NCBI RefSeq assembly: GCF_001187845.1
Contig: NZ_CP012160.1
Span: forward strand, 1,550,001-1,614,000
Length of the DNA: 64,000 nucleotides
From: Octadecabacter temperatus
GTDB lineage: Bacteria; Pseudomonadota; Alphaproteobacteria; Rhodobacterales; Rhodobacteraceae
Direction of reading: 5' to 3'
Part shown: positions 1 through 8,430 of the stretch, in pieces
Layout: each line of letters begins with the position of its first letter
How positions within the stretch are numbered: the first letter of the stretch is position 1
Translations under genes and position numbers: made by a program
Notes under the pieces: generated by a model
Databases searched by the model: none
What the model saw: the letters and a program-made list of their open reading frames with translations, nothing else
Told to the model about the DNA's origin: nothing

Positions 1-108
1 CTGGGCACCGTTGCGTGGATCTGGGCCGTTTACAATGCGGTCGCGGGTCCAGTTCAGGATGGCATCAAGCGCGCTTTCATCTGCCGGAAATGGTTGTGGT
101 TGAGCCAT
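1..108 (-). CDS. Unrecognised protein, N-terminal 36 codons only
   Basis: An open frame starts with ATG at 108 on the minus strand and runs off the left edge of the window. A good ribosome binding site (GAAGGAAAA) precedes the start. The visible residues begin MAQPQPFPADESALDAILNW and continue with a WTRDRIVNGPDPRNG-like stretch, which looks like a real soluble protein N-terminus. I do not recognise the family from 36 residues. It follows the PACE-type gene on the same strand after 53 bp. Confidence 0.5.
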   Translation of the reverse strand, partial: MAQPQPFPADESALDAILNWTRDRIVNGPDPRNGAQ

Positions 109-161
109 TGTTTTTCCTTCTGACTTATTCATTGACCCACGTGATCGTTGTGACAGTACAT

Positions 162-617
162 TCAGATTTCCTCGAACTCGGACGGCATGGGCAGCGGAAA
201 GGCCTTATCGTAACCCAATGTAAAAAAGTATGTGTAGCCGACGATGAACGTCGTTACGACAATGTCTGTTAGGAACGCATCCAATAACGTAATTTGCAGC
301 CACCACGCGTAGAGCGGTATAGAGGAGATCAGAAGCATGAGCTCAAACCCTACTGCATGCAATATCCGTCCTACCTGCGATCTTTGACTAGATACTCTAC
401 CTGCTTTGGTATCAAAGTGATCAAATATTCTGTTGTAGGCAAGGTTTAGGATCATCGCCTTTACAGCAAGGATTATGCCAAGCACTCCAATCTCTGTAAT
501 CGGTTTGTCAAAAAAAATTGCACCGGCAGGTACCAGAATAACCATCAGCAAAAATTCGAAGCTGACAGCATATCGAAGTCGATCCTTGCCCGATCTCAAT
601 ACAACCTTTGCCGACAC
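162..617 (-). CDS. PACE-family efflux transporter (two transmembrane-pair domains)
   Basis: The predicted 151-residue membrane protein has four hydrophobic segments arranged as two tandem repeats. This matches the bacterial transmembrane pair (chlorhexidine efflux) fold of PACE transporters such as AceI. Residues RDRLRYAVSFE-like near the N-terminus and the second-repeat segment RILHAVGFELMLLISSIPL show the repeated R..H/Y..GFE pattern. PACE proteins export biocides and probably short diamines across the inner membrane by proton antiport. The annotated start is GTG at 617, with AAGGG about 11 bp upstream. The protein has the usual family length (about 150). The substrate cannot be told from sequence. 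Its closeness to an amine-catabolic-looking cluster is suggestive but not evidence of a shared role. Confidence 0.8.
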   Translation of the reverse strand: MSAKVVLRSGKDRLRYAVSFEFLLMVILVPAGAIFFDKPITEIGVLGIILAVKAMILNLAYNRIFDHFDTKAGRVSSQRSQVGRILHAVGFELMLLISSIPLYAWWLQITLLDAFLTDIVVTTFIVGYTYFFTLGYDKAFPLPMPSEFEEI

Positions 618-874
618 TAGGAGCCATCCCTTCTAAGACTACTTCAAACAGATTTAAGGTTTGTCCCAACCCAGCGCAGGGTTTCCAAAAACTCTACAAC
701 CAGATGATCGAAAAGCACTTTCTTATATGGAATGGCAAGTTCAAGTTCCAAGCGACCACTTCCGTATACTCTATGGTGATTGCAGCTGGCGGAGTGGAAC
801 GTTCGCTGCGTACTTCTGCAAGGGCTTCTGCCACGTTCCCGAAAGGGACGTAGCATCGATGTTATTGACGCGCC

Positions 875-2170
875 CTACAAATTGCCAAGGTATCGGTCAC
901 GTTCAACGTCAGTCACTTGATGTTCAACGAACGCGATTTCACGGCGAGCCTGTTCAATCAAGATGTCATAACAACCATCGCCCAATACACCGCGCACAAA
1001 ACCGTCCGCCTCAGCCGCATCCACAGCGTCGCGCAAGTTGAGAGGCAATGCAGGATCGTCACATTCGGAATACGCATCGCCTTCAGTAGCGGGGCCTGGC
1101 TTCATACCTTGTTCGATCCCGTCAAGACCTGCAGCGATATCGCAGGCCAACAGATAATAGGGATTGCAGTCAGCTGATGCGTCGCGTTTTTCGACCCGAA
1201 CCGCTTTGTCTGCACCCTCAATAACCCGCAAAGCTACGGTACGGTTGTCGTGTCCCCAGCTCGCGTTGACTGGACAGAATGTATAGGGTTGGCGGCGACG
1301 GTATGCGTTGGGTGTTGTTGACGATACAAACGAAGTTGACCCGATACGTTTTTGCATCCCAGCAAGGAACGACATCCCCATTTCGTTGAGCTTTCCGTCC
1401 TTAGCAAAGGCGTTCTTGCCGTCCTTCCAAACCGAGTAATGGGTGTGGAACCCGCTTCCAGACTCGTCAATGAACGGTTTCGCCATGAAGGTCGCGATAT
1501 AGCCGTGTTTTTGGGCGATTTCTTTAACCAACGTACGGAACAAAACCACGTTGTCCGCACTGGAAAGCGCCTCGGAGTAACGAACGTTCACTTCGGCTTG
1601 TCCCGCGGCATACTCAGGGTTTGATTGCTCAATCGGAATCCCCATCTCAATCAAGTCATCGCGGATTGGACCAAGGACGTGCTCCATCTCTGACTGACGG
1701 TTGATGCCGTAAACCTGAATTCCTTCTTGCCGTGGAAGTTTTGTTTCCGGATCAAGCAAGTAAAACTCCAACTCGGATCCAACCTGAATTTCCAATCCCA
1801 TTTCTTTGGCCCGATCCAATTGCCGGATCAGCACCTGACGCGGGTCAATAGGAACAGGTTTATGATCCATTCCTTCGCTGTAACCCAGACACATAGCGAC
1901 CCCCGGTTCCCAAGGGATCGGTACGGGCGTCGTGCTTGGATACAGGTGCATATCCACATAGCCATTGCCAAAGCTGCAATACGGCGTGTCCCAGATATCG
2001 CAGGTCATATCCATGGCATAGATCGCTGCAATTATCGCGCAACCGTCTTCGCAGATCGTGTCCCAGTGAGCGGCCGGAATGCGCTTCCCGCGCATCACAC
2101 CGTTGATATCTCCGGTGCCAAATACGACGGTCTTAATGCCTTCGGGAAGTGGAATGATTGGTTTTGTCAT
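875..2170 (-). CDS. Glutamine-synthetase-like gamma-glutamyl-amine ligase
   Basis: This 431-residue protein belongs to the glutamine synthetase superfamily, in the branch containing PuuA, IpuC and aniline-pathway ligases that join glutamate to amines. Visible motifs are GSELEFYLLDPE (metal-binding glutamates), SGSGFHTHYSVW (the H-x-H nucleotide loop) and NAYRRRQPYTFCPVNASWG with HDNRTVALRV (ATP and glutamate binding arginines). It lacks the Tyr-adenylylation context of housekeeping GlnA. The start at 2170 is chosen because AAGGAAATCGAC sits in front of it; an upstream in-frame start at 2212 would overlap the preceding gene. It is the last gene of the eight-gene minus-strand operon, 19 bp after the molybdoenzyme gene. 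By analogy with PuuA/IpuC it may gamma-glutamylate an amine; the substrate is unknown. Confidence 0.82.
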   Translation of the reverse strand: MTKPIIPLPEGIKTVVFGTGDINGVMRGKRIPAAHWDTICEDGCAIIAAIYAMDMTCDIWDTPYCSFGNGYVDMHLYPSTTPVPIPWEPGVAMCLGYSEGMDHKPVPIDPRQVLIRQLDRAKEMGLEIQVGSELEFYLLDPETKLPRQEGIQVYGINRQSEMEHVLGPIRDDLIEMGIPIEQSNPEYAAGQAEVNVRYSEALSSADNVVLFRTLVKEIAQKHGYIATFMAKPFIDESGSGFHTHYSVWKDGKNAFAKDGKLNEMGMSFLAGMQKRIGSTSFVSSTTPNAYRRRQPYTFCPVNASWGHDNRTVALRVIEGADKAVRVEKRDASADCNPYYLLACDIAAGLDGIEQGMKPGPATEGDAYSECDDPALPLNLRDAVDAAEADGFVRGVLGDGCYDILIEQARREIAFVEHQVTDVERDRYLGNL

Positions 2171-2189
2171 GTCGATTTCCTTGTTGGGT

Positions 2190-4511
2190 TTATTTTGGCT
2201 CTGTCGGCACAAATTCAGGGGGTGAAAACACCGTTATGGGGGGGAGCGGTTCGTCAAAGCGGGCGACCTCGACAAGCGTTGAGTGCGCCGTGGGTCCCTG
2301 CCCTAATGTTGACGTCCCCGCATCTCGGGTTAAAACATTGGGATTGCCGTGGACACACATCGCTTGCGGATCACCAGGCGTTTCGGGATCGTACCACGCA
2401 CCTGTTGACAGCTGGATCACGCCAAGCTTGATGTCGTCCGACAACTCAGCCCCAGCGAGGCAAGACCCACGGGCATTGAATAGCTTGATCACATCGCCAG
2501 CCTTTATACCGCGTGCGGCTGCGTCAGCGGTGTTCAGCGTAGCAGGTTCGCGGCCTTTGATTTTTGATGCAACGCTTGTAGCGCCGCAATCCATTTGGCT
2601 GTGCAGCCGCGTTTTGGGCTGGTTACTAATCAGATGCAGCGGATAGATTTCGGCAGCCTTGCTACCGCGCCACTCATAACTTCCCAGCCAGACTGGATGG
2701 CCGGGACAATCTGGGTCACCCCATCCCGCAATGACATCGCTGAAAATCTCGATCTTACCTGACGGAGTACTAAGGGGATGAGTCTTGGGATCCGCTCTAA
2801 AATCGGCGAGCAGAACACACGGTGTTTCTGAGATAGGCCGCGCGTGTGTGCCATCTCGTGCCAAATCTGCAAGATCAGGCAATGCAATGCCCGCCGTCTC
2901 ACCGGCCTGCTGCGCGTTCTCCCAAATGTGGGAAACCCACTCATCCGCGCTGCGCCCCTCGGTAAAGGTATCCGCGAAACCTAAACGCTCTGCCAATCCA
3001 GCAAAAATGGCATAATCATCACGCGCATCGCCCTGTGGAGGAATAGCCGCGTCCATATGTGTAATGAGCGGATCCCAACGCACCATGGAAATGTCGCGCC
3101 GTTCAAAACTAGAGGTCGCAGGGAAAACAATGTCGGCGTGGCGGGCGGTGGCGGTCCACCAGACCTCGTTCACAATGATGGTTTCAGGTTGTTGGAACCC
3201 ACGTACCAGTTTGCCAAGGTCCATCTGGTGGTGAAAGGGATTACCCCCAGTCCAATACACCAAGCGCAGATCCGGATAGGTGCGGTCTTGGCCGTTAAAC
3301 CGATAAGGTTGGCCCGGCGAAAGCAATGCATCACTGATACGCGCAACAGGGATCGGATCCGGTATTGGGTTCTTGCCTTGTGGAAAGGCAGGAAAACGGA
3401 TCGCATGCGTCGGATTTCCAACACCGTTGGCGCAGCCATACCCAACGCCAAACCCGCCGCCCGGCAATCCAATCTGCCCTAACATTGCAGCCAAAACGAT
3501 AGCCATCCAGCAGGGTTGTTCCCCGTGATCTGCCCGCTGTAGGGCCCATGCGACCGTAATCATCGTCCGCCCTTGCGCCATGCGTCTTGCTAGGTCGGTG
3601 ATGGTCTGAGCGGGAATGCCGCAAAGAGAAGCAGCCCAATCCGGCGTTTTTGGAACGCCGTCGACTTGCCCCAGAAGGTACGGCAGGAAGCGGTCATAAC
3701 CCGTGGTGTAACGTTCAAGAAATGCCCGATCTGCCAACCCTTCTGTATGAAGGACATATGCTAACGCCAGCATTAGAGCCGTATCGCTGTTGGGGTGTGG
3801 CGCGATCCAGTCGGCTTCGCAAACATCGGGCGCATCGGTGCGGATTGGACTTATGTTGATGAAGTCTGTTCCGCTTGCCCGGATCTTACCCAACCATTCT
3901 TTAAGCGTATGACGCCCAACGCCGCCTGCATTTATGTCGGCATTTTTCAATGACATTCCGCCAAACATCACGATTAAGTCTGCATGATCCGCGACTGCGT
4001 CCCACGATGTTGCCTCGTCTAAAACCAACTTTGAAAACGGACCTACAATGTGGGGCATCAAGGCGCTCACGGCGGCATAGCTGTAGGTATCCGTAGACGC
4101 GGTATACCCGCCAAAACCATTGAGGAAGCGGTGAACTTGACTTTGGGCATGATGAAACCGCCCGGCACTTGCCCATCCATACGAGCCGCCGAAAATAGCC
4201 TCATTGCCGTACGAACCTCTGACGCGTTTCAATTCTGCTGCCGCAAGGTCGAGAGCTTCGTCCCAAGGAATTTCTACAAAAGGTTCTGCACCTCGCGCGC
4301 GCGGATCGGACCTAGTCGGATCTTTTAGAAAACTCTCGCGGACGGCTGGGCGACGGATACGTGTTTCATGGTGGATCGCATCGAGCATGTTCCCACCAAG
4401 ATCGGAAGGGTCAGGATCGTCTGCAAAGGGTGTCACGGACGTAAGGCGACCGTTTTCACAGGCGACTTTATAGGTGCCCCAATGCGTGGCTGTATGTCGA
4501 GGCTCGGTCAT
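2190..4511 (-). CDS. Cytoplasmic BisC/DMSO-reductase-family molybdopterin oxidoreductase
   Basis: The predicted 773-residue (782 from an alternative ATG at 4538) molybdoenzyme belongs to the biotin sulfoxide/TMAO/DMSO reductase branch. The segment GGSYGWASAGRFHHAQSQ followed by TDTYSYAAVSALMPHIVG aligns with the region of DMSO reductase carrying the molybdenum-ligating serine, and that serine is present (Ser144 from this start). There is no N-terminal 4Fe-4S cysteine motif and no twin-arginine signal, so the enzyme should act in the cytoplasm, as BisC does. C-terminal pterin-binding features (YPLHLISNQPKTRLHSQMD) are intact. The family removes an oxygen atom from S- or N-oxides, or runs in reverse. 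Its place in the operon suggests it reduces an S-oxide or N-oxide intermediate, or the imported substrate; this is inference. Confidence 0.85.
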   Translation of the reverse strand: MTEPRHTATHWGTYKVACENGRLTSVTPFADDPDPSDLGGNMLDAIHHETRIRRPAVRESFLKDPTRSDPRARGAEPFVEIPWDEALDLAAAELKRVRGSYGNEAIFGGSYGWASAGRFHHAQSQVHRFLNGFGGYTASTDTYSYAAVSALMPHIVGPFSKLVLDEATSWDAVADHADLIVMFGGMSLKNADINAGGVGRHTLKEWLGKIRASGTDFINISPIRTDAPDVCEADWIAPHPNSDTALMLALAYVLHTEGLADRAFLERYTTGYDRFLPYLLGQVDGVPKTPDWAASLCGIPAQTITDLARRMAQGRTMITVAWALQRADHGEQPCWMAIVLAAMLGQIGLPGGGFGVGYGCANGVGNPTHAIRFPAFPQGKNPIPDPIPVARISDALLSPGQPYRFNGQDRTYPDLRLVYWTGGNPFHHQMDLGKLVRGFQQPETIIVNEVWWTATARHADIVFPATSSFERRDISMVRWDPLITHMDAAIPPQGDARDDYAIFAGLAERLGFADTFTEGRSADEWVSHIWENAQQAGETAGIALPDLADLARDGTHARPISETPCVLLADFRADPKTHPLSTPSGKIEIFSDVIAGWGDPDCPGHPVWLGSYEWRGSKAAEIYPLHLISNQPKTRLHSQMDCGATSVASKIKGREPATLNTADAAARGIKAGDVIKLFNARGSCLAGAELSDDIKLGVIQLSTGAWYDPETPGDPQAMCVHGNPNVLTRDAGTSTLGQGPTAHSTLVEVARFDEPLPPITVFSPPEFVPTEPK

Positions 4512-4583
4512 GTTTTTCCACGCGTACTGCGGGAACATCGCTCCATTTCCGGATCATCGACTCCGCAAGTCGTAACCCTCAAA

Positions 4584-5879
4584 TCATGCATCATACTTAC
4601 CACTTGCCGCAAGGATTGACGCTTCGAGAATGGCCATCGCTTCGTCAAAATGATCTTGCGGTATGGTTAACGGCGCGAGGAAACGCACGACGTTGCCGTC
4701 AGTACCACAGGTCAACAGCAACATCCCTCGTTCCCGCGCGCCGTCCTTAACCGCGTTTGCCATCGCACCCAAAGGTGCGCCTGTCACCGGGTCGCGGAAT
4801 TCAACCGCAACCATAAATCCCGGTCCTCGGACTTCAGCAATCTCTGGCACTTGCGCGCGCATGGCATTCAATCGCGCGCTCAATGCTTCGCCAAGCATCG
4901 TTGCCCTTTCACACAGTCCTTCTTTCTCAATGATATCGAGAACTGCAAGGCTCGCAGCAACAGCCAACGGGTTGCCACCGTAAGTCCCGCCAATGCTGCC
5001 CGGCCCAACGTAATCCATGATTGCGGCGCGCCCTGTGACTGCCGACAGCGGCATCCCGCCGGCAAGGCCCTTAGCCATCGCAGTAAGGTCGGCGTTTATG
5101 CCGGAATGTTCCATTGCGAACATTTTTCCCGTGCGCGCAAACCCTGTCTGTACTTCGTCGGCAATGAGCAAAATGCCGTGCGCATCACACAATTCCCGCA
5201 ACCCAACTAATAAAGTGTCCGGAGCCTGATAAAAGCCACCCTCGCCTTGAACCGGTTCGATGATGATTGCCGCAATGCGCGACGGTTCAATACTCTCTTT
5301 GAACAGCGCCTTGAGCCCCGCCATCGCGGTGTCTTCGTTCGTGCCAGATAATGCCTTGGGCATTGGCACGTGGTAAACGTCTGACATCATCGCGCCGAAA
5401 CCCGCCTTATAGGGGGCGACCTTGCCGGTCAGAGACATGCCCATGAACGTGCGCCCGTGAAAGCCGCCGCCAAACGCAATAACTCCGTCGCGCCCCGTAA
5501 AGGCACGTGCGAGCTTGACTGCATTTTCAACAGCTTCCGCGCCACTCGTAAAGAATGCCGACTTCATCGGCCCATCACCGGGAACGATTTCATTTAACCG
5601 CTCCGCCAGTTCAATCATGTTTTCATATGGCGCAACGTGCTGACAAGTATGCGTAAACGCCGCCAGCTGTTCAGCAACCGCTGCAACCATAGCCGGATGC
5701 CGGTGGCCACAATTCGTAACGGCTATGCCTGCAGCGAAATCGATAAATCTTTTGCCATCTACATCCCAAATTTCGGAGTTTTCAGCGCGTTGTGCAAAAA
5801 CAGGGTGCATCAGACCGACGCCATTTGAAACTGCGGCCTCACGACGTGCTAGTAAGTCAGTGTTTTTCGTATCTGTCAT
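4584..5879 (-). CDS. Class III aminotransferase, 4-aminobutyrate aminotransferase-like (GabT family)
   Basis: The 431-residue protein has the full class III omega-aminotransferase pattern: FTSGAEAVENAVKLAR (PLP phosphate site, residues 110-125), GGFHGRTF (about 138-145), ADEVQTGF with Asp241 holding the PLP nitrogen, and the Schiff-base Lys270 in TAMAKGLAGGMP. It is GabT-like along its length. It would transfer the terminal amino group of a GABA-like omega-amino acid or amine to 2-oxoglutarate or pyruvate, giving a semialdehyde. It sits in the middle of the catabolic operon, 31 bp after the TPR gene. The co-clustered alcohol dehydrogenase and CoA-transferase suggest it feeds an aldehyde/acid intermediate into the pathway. 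GABA itself may not be the true substrate, since no succinate-semialdehyde dehydrogenase is nearby. Confidence 0.88.
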   Translation of the reverse strand: MTDTKNTDLLARREAAVSNGVGLMHPVFAQRAENSEIWDVDGKRFIDFAAGIAVTNCGHRHPAMVAAVAEQLAAFTHTCQHVAPYENMIELAERLNEIVPGDGPMKSAFFTSGAEAVENAVKLARAFTGRDGVIAFGGGFHGRTFMGMSLTGKVAPYKAGFGAMMSDVYHVPMPKALSGTNEDTAMAGLKALFKESIEPSRIAAIIIEPVQGEGGFYQAPDTLLVGLRELCDAHGILLIADEVQTGFARTGKMFAMEHSGINADLTAMAKGLAGGMPLSAVTGRAAIMDYVGPGSIGGTYGGNPLAVAASLAVLDIIEKEGLCERATMLGEALSARLNAMRAQVPEIAEVRGPGFMVAVEFRDPVTGAPLGAMANAVKDGARERGMLLLTCGTDGNVVRFLAPLTIPQDHFDEAMAILEASILAASGKYDA

Positions 5880-5910
5880 CGCAATGGCCCTCCCAAGCCC
5901 AAATTGTAGA

Positions 5911-7227
5911 TTAGACGGCCTTGCGGGCGAACATATCCGTTAAAGGTGAATGTGGTTTCATTAGTGTTCGTTCGGCCAACAAAGCGTTCGCCATTGTGGT
6001 GTCGCCATCGCGAATTGCGGCTTCGATCAGGGTCCAGTTGATGACGTCGCGCTGTGCGACGGACCCGCCAATCAGATGGCTTTTGTGACGTGCGTTGCCA
6101 ATATGACGTTTGGCGGCGGCGTAGTCGCCTTTTCCAAACGCGTAGAACCCGCGCACCAGTGGCAGACCCGCCTGTTGGATGATTGTACCTATGTCGGTGT
6201 TGGCGGATGCGGCGTTTTCTAGAACCGCTATCTGCGCTTTGGCCTCGACCTCGCGGCCGGTGGCGGCAAACGACATCATGGCATGAAGATCGGTAAACGA
6301 CATGTAAGCCTGATCTATGACATCTGCGTAATTGTCGGCAACCACGCGCCATCGATCGCCCACATCTACTCCGTCCATCTGCAAGCGCCAGAGCAACGCC
6401 GCGGAATCGTGCATGTCCATCAATTCTGATTTCGGTGTGACACTCATGTGGTCGTCATGCATCGTCAGCGCCGTGTCGAATTCACAGCGTTCCAGATAGT
6501 ACAGCCCCAAATGCCAACGGTTGTGGATCGACATATAAGTATCGTTCCCCCAGTGGTTTTCGCAGGCGATCATAAAATCAACGCCCTCATCAACCTTGCC
6601 CTGCATTTCAAGACAATGGGCCAGCGCGTGAACACCCCACGTGTCTTTTGGGTTCATCCCTACACTGCGTTCGGCCATGGATTGCGCCGCGGCGTAGTGC
6701 CCGGCTTCTTCCAACCCGAATGCCTGCATTCCCAAGATATAGGAAAATTGCGGGTCGTCCTCGGACCAGTGGTTCATGACACGGGTCGGCCTGTCACGGG
6801 TAGACGATGCTTGGCCCAGCAAGAAATCTGTTTGGTGCCCCATTTGCAGCGCAACCAGATCGCGAGGGCAATCGTTCAGGATATCTGCATAAGCTTGACT
6901 GGCGTCATATAGATTACCATCAGCCCACAAACCCAAGGCATAGATATGCCCCTTTTCACGTGCGTTCGCACGATCCAGCAGAGACACCAGAATATCGTAG
7001 TGCTTGCGCAGCAATGGTTGGCGACGTTTGTCACTCGCCGTCAGGAAAATTCCGGCTAAGAAACATCGCGCCATGATGAAATCAGGCGATTTTTCCAGCA
7101 GAACCTTCGTCATGCCAACAGGGTCCGGCGCATAGCCTAACATCAACTCAGCCGCTTCACCAAAGACGTCGATGTCTGATTGATCATTGTGCGACACAGG
7201 GGCGCCAAAGCGGTCGAGTTTGTCCAT
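5911..7227 (-). CDS. TTC38-like tetratricopeptide repeat protein
   Basis: The 438-residue soluble protein is alpha-helical with degenerate tetratricopeptide repeats. It resembles the TTC38 family, for example in the segments WGVHALAHCLEMQGKVDEG and MSIHNRWHLGLYYLERCEFD, where conserved His and Trp residues outside the normal TPR consensus are typical of the family. No signal peptide or membrane segment is seen. The molecular role of TTC38 proteins is not established. The gene lies 5 bp after the acyl-CoA-dehydrogenase-like gene in a tightly packed catabolic operon, so it is probably co-translated with the enzymes. The unusual conserved histidines leave open an enzymatic rather than scaffold role. 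Confidence 0.75.
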   Translation of the reverse strand: MDKLDRFGAPVSHNDQSDIDVFGEAAELMLGYAPDPVGMTKVLLEKSPDFIMARCFLAGIFLTASDKRRQPLLRKHYDILVSLLDRANAREKGHIYALGLWADGNLYDASQAYADILNDCPRDLVALQMGHQTDFLLGQASSTRDRPTRVMNHWSEDDPQFSYILGMQAFGLEEAGHYAAAQSMAERSVGMNPKDTWGVHALAHCLEMQGKVDEGVDFMIACENHWGNDTYMSIHNRWHLGLYYLERCEFDTALTMHDDHMSVTPKSELMDMHDSAALLWRLQMDGVDVGDRWRVVADNYADVIDQAYMSFTDLHAMMSFAATGREVEAKAQIAVLENAASANTDIGTIIQQAGLPLVRGFYAFGKGDYAAAKRHIGNARHKSHLIGGSVAQRDVINWTLIEAAIRDGDTTMANALLAERTLMKPHSPLTDMFARKAV

Positions 7228-7232
7228 CGAGA

Positions 7233-8426
7233 TTACTCCGTCGTGAGTTTCACATAACCCGTGCGGGTCTGAGGCAACTTCATTTCAAGCACCGAACTTG
7301 CAACCTGATTGCGCAACATTTGCGCCGTGCCGCCACCAATCGTAAACATACGCGCATCCCGGTACATCCGCTCCATCGGTAGGTTGCGCGAATAGCCCAT
7401 TGCACCATGAACCTGCAGTGCGCTGTCCGTTACTTTGATCGCATTTTCTGCTGCAAATATTTTCGCCTGTGCAGCTTCTTGCATGTTCGGGAATTGGCCG
7501 TCCTCGGTCGTCGCGGCCTTGTAGATCAGCGCCTGCGCCGCAGCGAGGCCAGTGGACATATCTGCCATCATCCATTGCAAGCCCTGGAATTCTGCAATCG
7601 GGCGCCCAAATTGTTCACGTTCCTTGGTGAATTCCACCGCACGTTCAAACGCGCCTTGCGCAATACCATGTGCGACAGTTGCCGCCCCCACACGCTGCGC
7701 GTTGTAGGCGTTCATGAGCGCTGCAAACCCCTTGCGGTAGCCTTGCGGTAGTTTCACCGCACGGTCGTCAGAAACAAAAAGGTCTTCAAAATGCAGATGC
7801 GTTTCAGGGATGGCACGCAGCCCCATTGCAGGTTCGCGTTCACCGACGCGAAGACCTTCGTCCTCGTCGCGGATCGCAATGAAGCCGCCAATACCGAGGA
7901 ACTCACCGTTCTCAACCACGCGTGCAAAAATCAGGTGGACCTTGGAGACACCACCGCCGGTTATCCAGTGTTTCACACCGTTGATTCTGTAGCCACCTTC
8001 GACCTTTTCGGCCGTGGTCGTCATTTCTGTCGCGGCTGATCCCGCGTTTGGTTCCGTTATACAAATCGCAGGCTTGTCACCGGCCAACACGTAAGGTGCG
8101 CACAGCTCTTTTTGTTCTTTGGTTCCATAGGCCATGATTGCACCGATGCCGCCCATATTCGCCTCAACGACGATACGTGCAGTCACACCACAATTACGCG
8201 CCATTTGTTCGATCACCAGAACCACGTCCAGATAACTGGCGCCCTGCCCGCCAAATTCCTTCGGGATCGACATCCCCATAAATCCCGCTTTGGCCAACTT
8301 CTTTGTGGTTTCCCACGGGTACTGTTCGGTCCGGTCAATTTCGGCAGCCATGTCTTTAACGTAGTCGTCAGAAAGCGCCTTTGCACGTGCTTGGATATCG
8401 CGTTGACCGTCTGTCAGAAAATGCAT
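7233..8426 (-). CDS. Acyl-CoA-dehydrogenase-fold protein lacking catalytic Glu; 3-sulfinopropionyl-CoA desulfinase-like
   Basis: The 397-residue flavoprotein has the acyl-CoA dehydrogenase fold: ITEPNAGSAATEMTT, HWITGGG, KEREQFGRPIAEFQ and the C-terminal FTIGGGTAQMLRNQVAS. The residues that normally abstract the alpha proton are gone. The MCAD-type glutamate position is Gly365 (in IGGGT), and the IVD-type position is Gln244 (in AYNAQRVGA). Arg84 is present in TARIVVEAN. From memory, these are the features of 3-sulfinopropionyl-CoA desulfinase (Acd) of Advenella/Variovorax, which releases sulfite and forms succinyl-CoA. The start at 8426 is supported by AAGGAC eight bases upstream and lies 4 bp after the stop of the CoA-transferase gene. 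A true dehydrogenase using another base remains possible. Confidence 0.8.
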   Translation of the reverse strand: MHFLTDGQRDIQARAKALSDDYVKDMAAEIDRTEQYPWETTKKLAKAGFMGMSIPKEFGGQGASYLDVVLVIEQMARNCGVTARIVVEANMGGIGAIMAYGTKEQKELCAPYVLAGDKPAICITEPNAGSAATEMTTTAEKVEGGYRINGVKHWITGGGVSKVHLIFARVVENGEFLGIGGFIAIRDEDEGLRVGEREPAMGLRAIPETHLHFEDLFVSDDRAVKLPQGYRKGFAALMNAYNAQRVGAATVAHGIAQGAFERAVEFTKEREQFGRPIAEFQGLQWMMADMSTGLAAAQALIYKAATTEDGQFPNMQEAAQAKIFAAENAIKVTDSALQVHGAMGYSRNLPMERMYRDARMFTIGGGTAQMLRNQVASSVLEMKLPQTRTGYVKLTTE

Positions 8427-8430
8427 CGTG

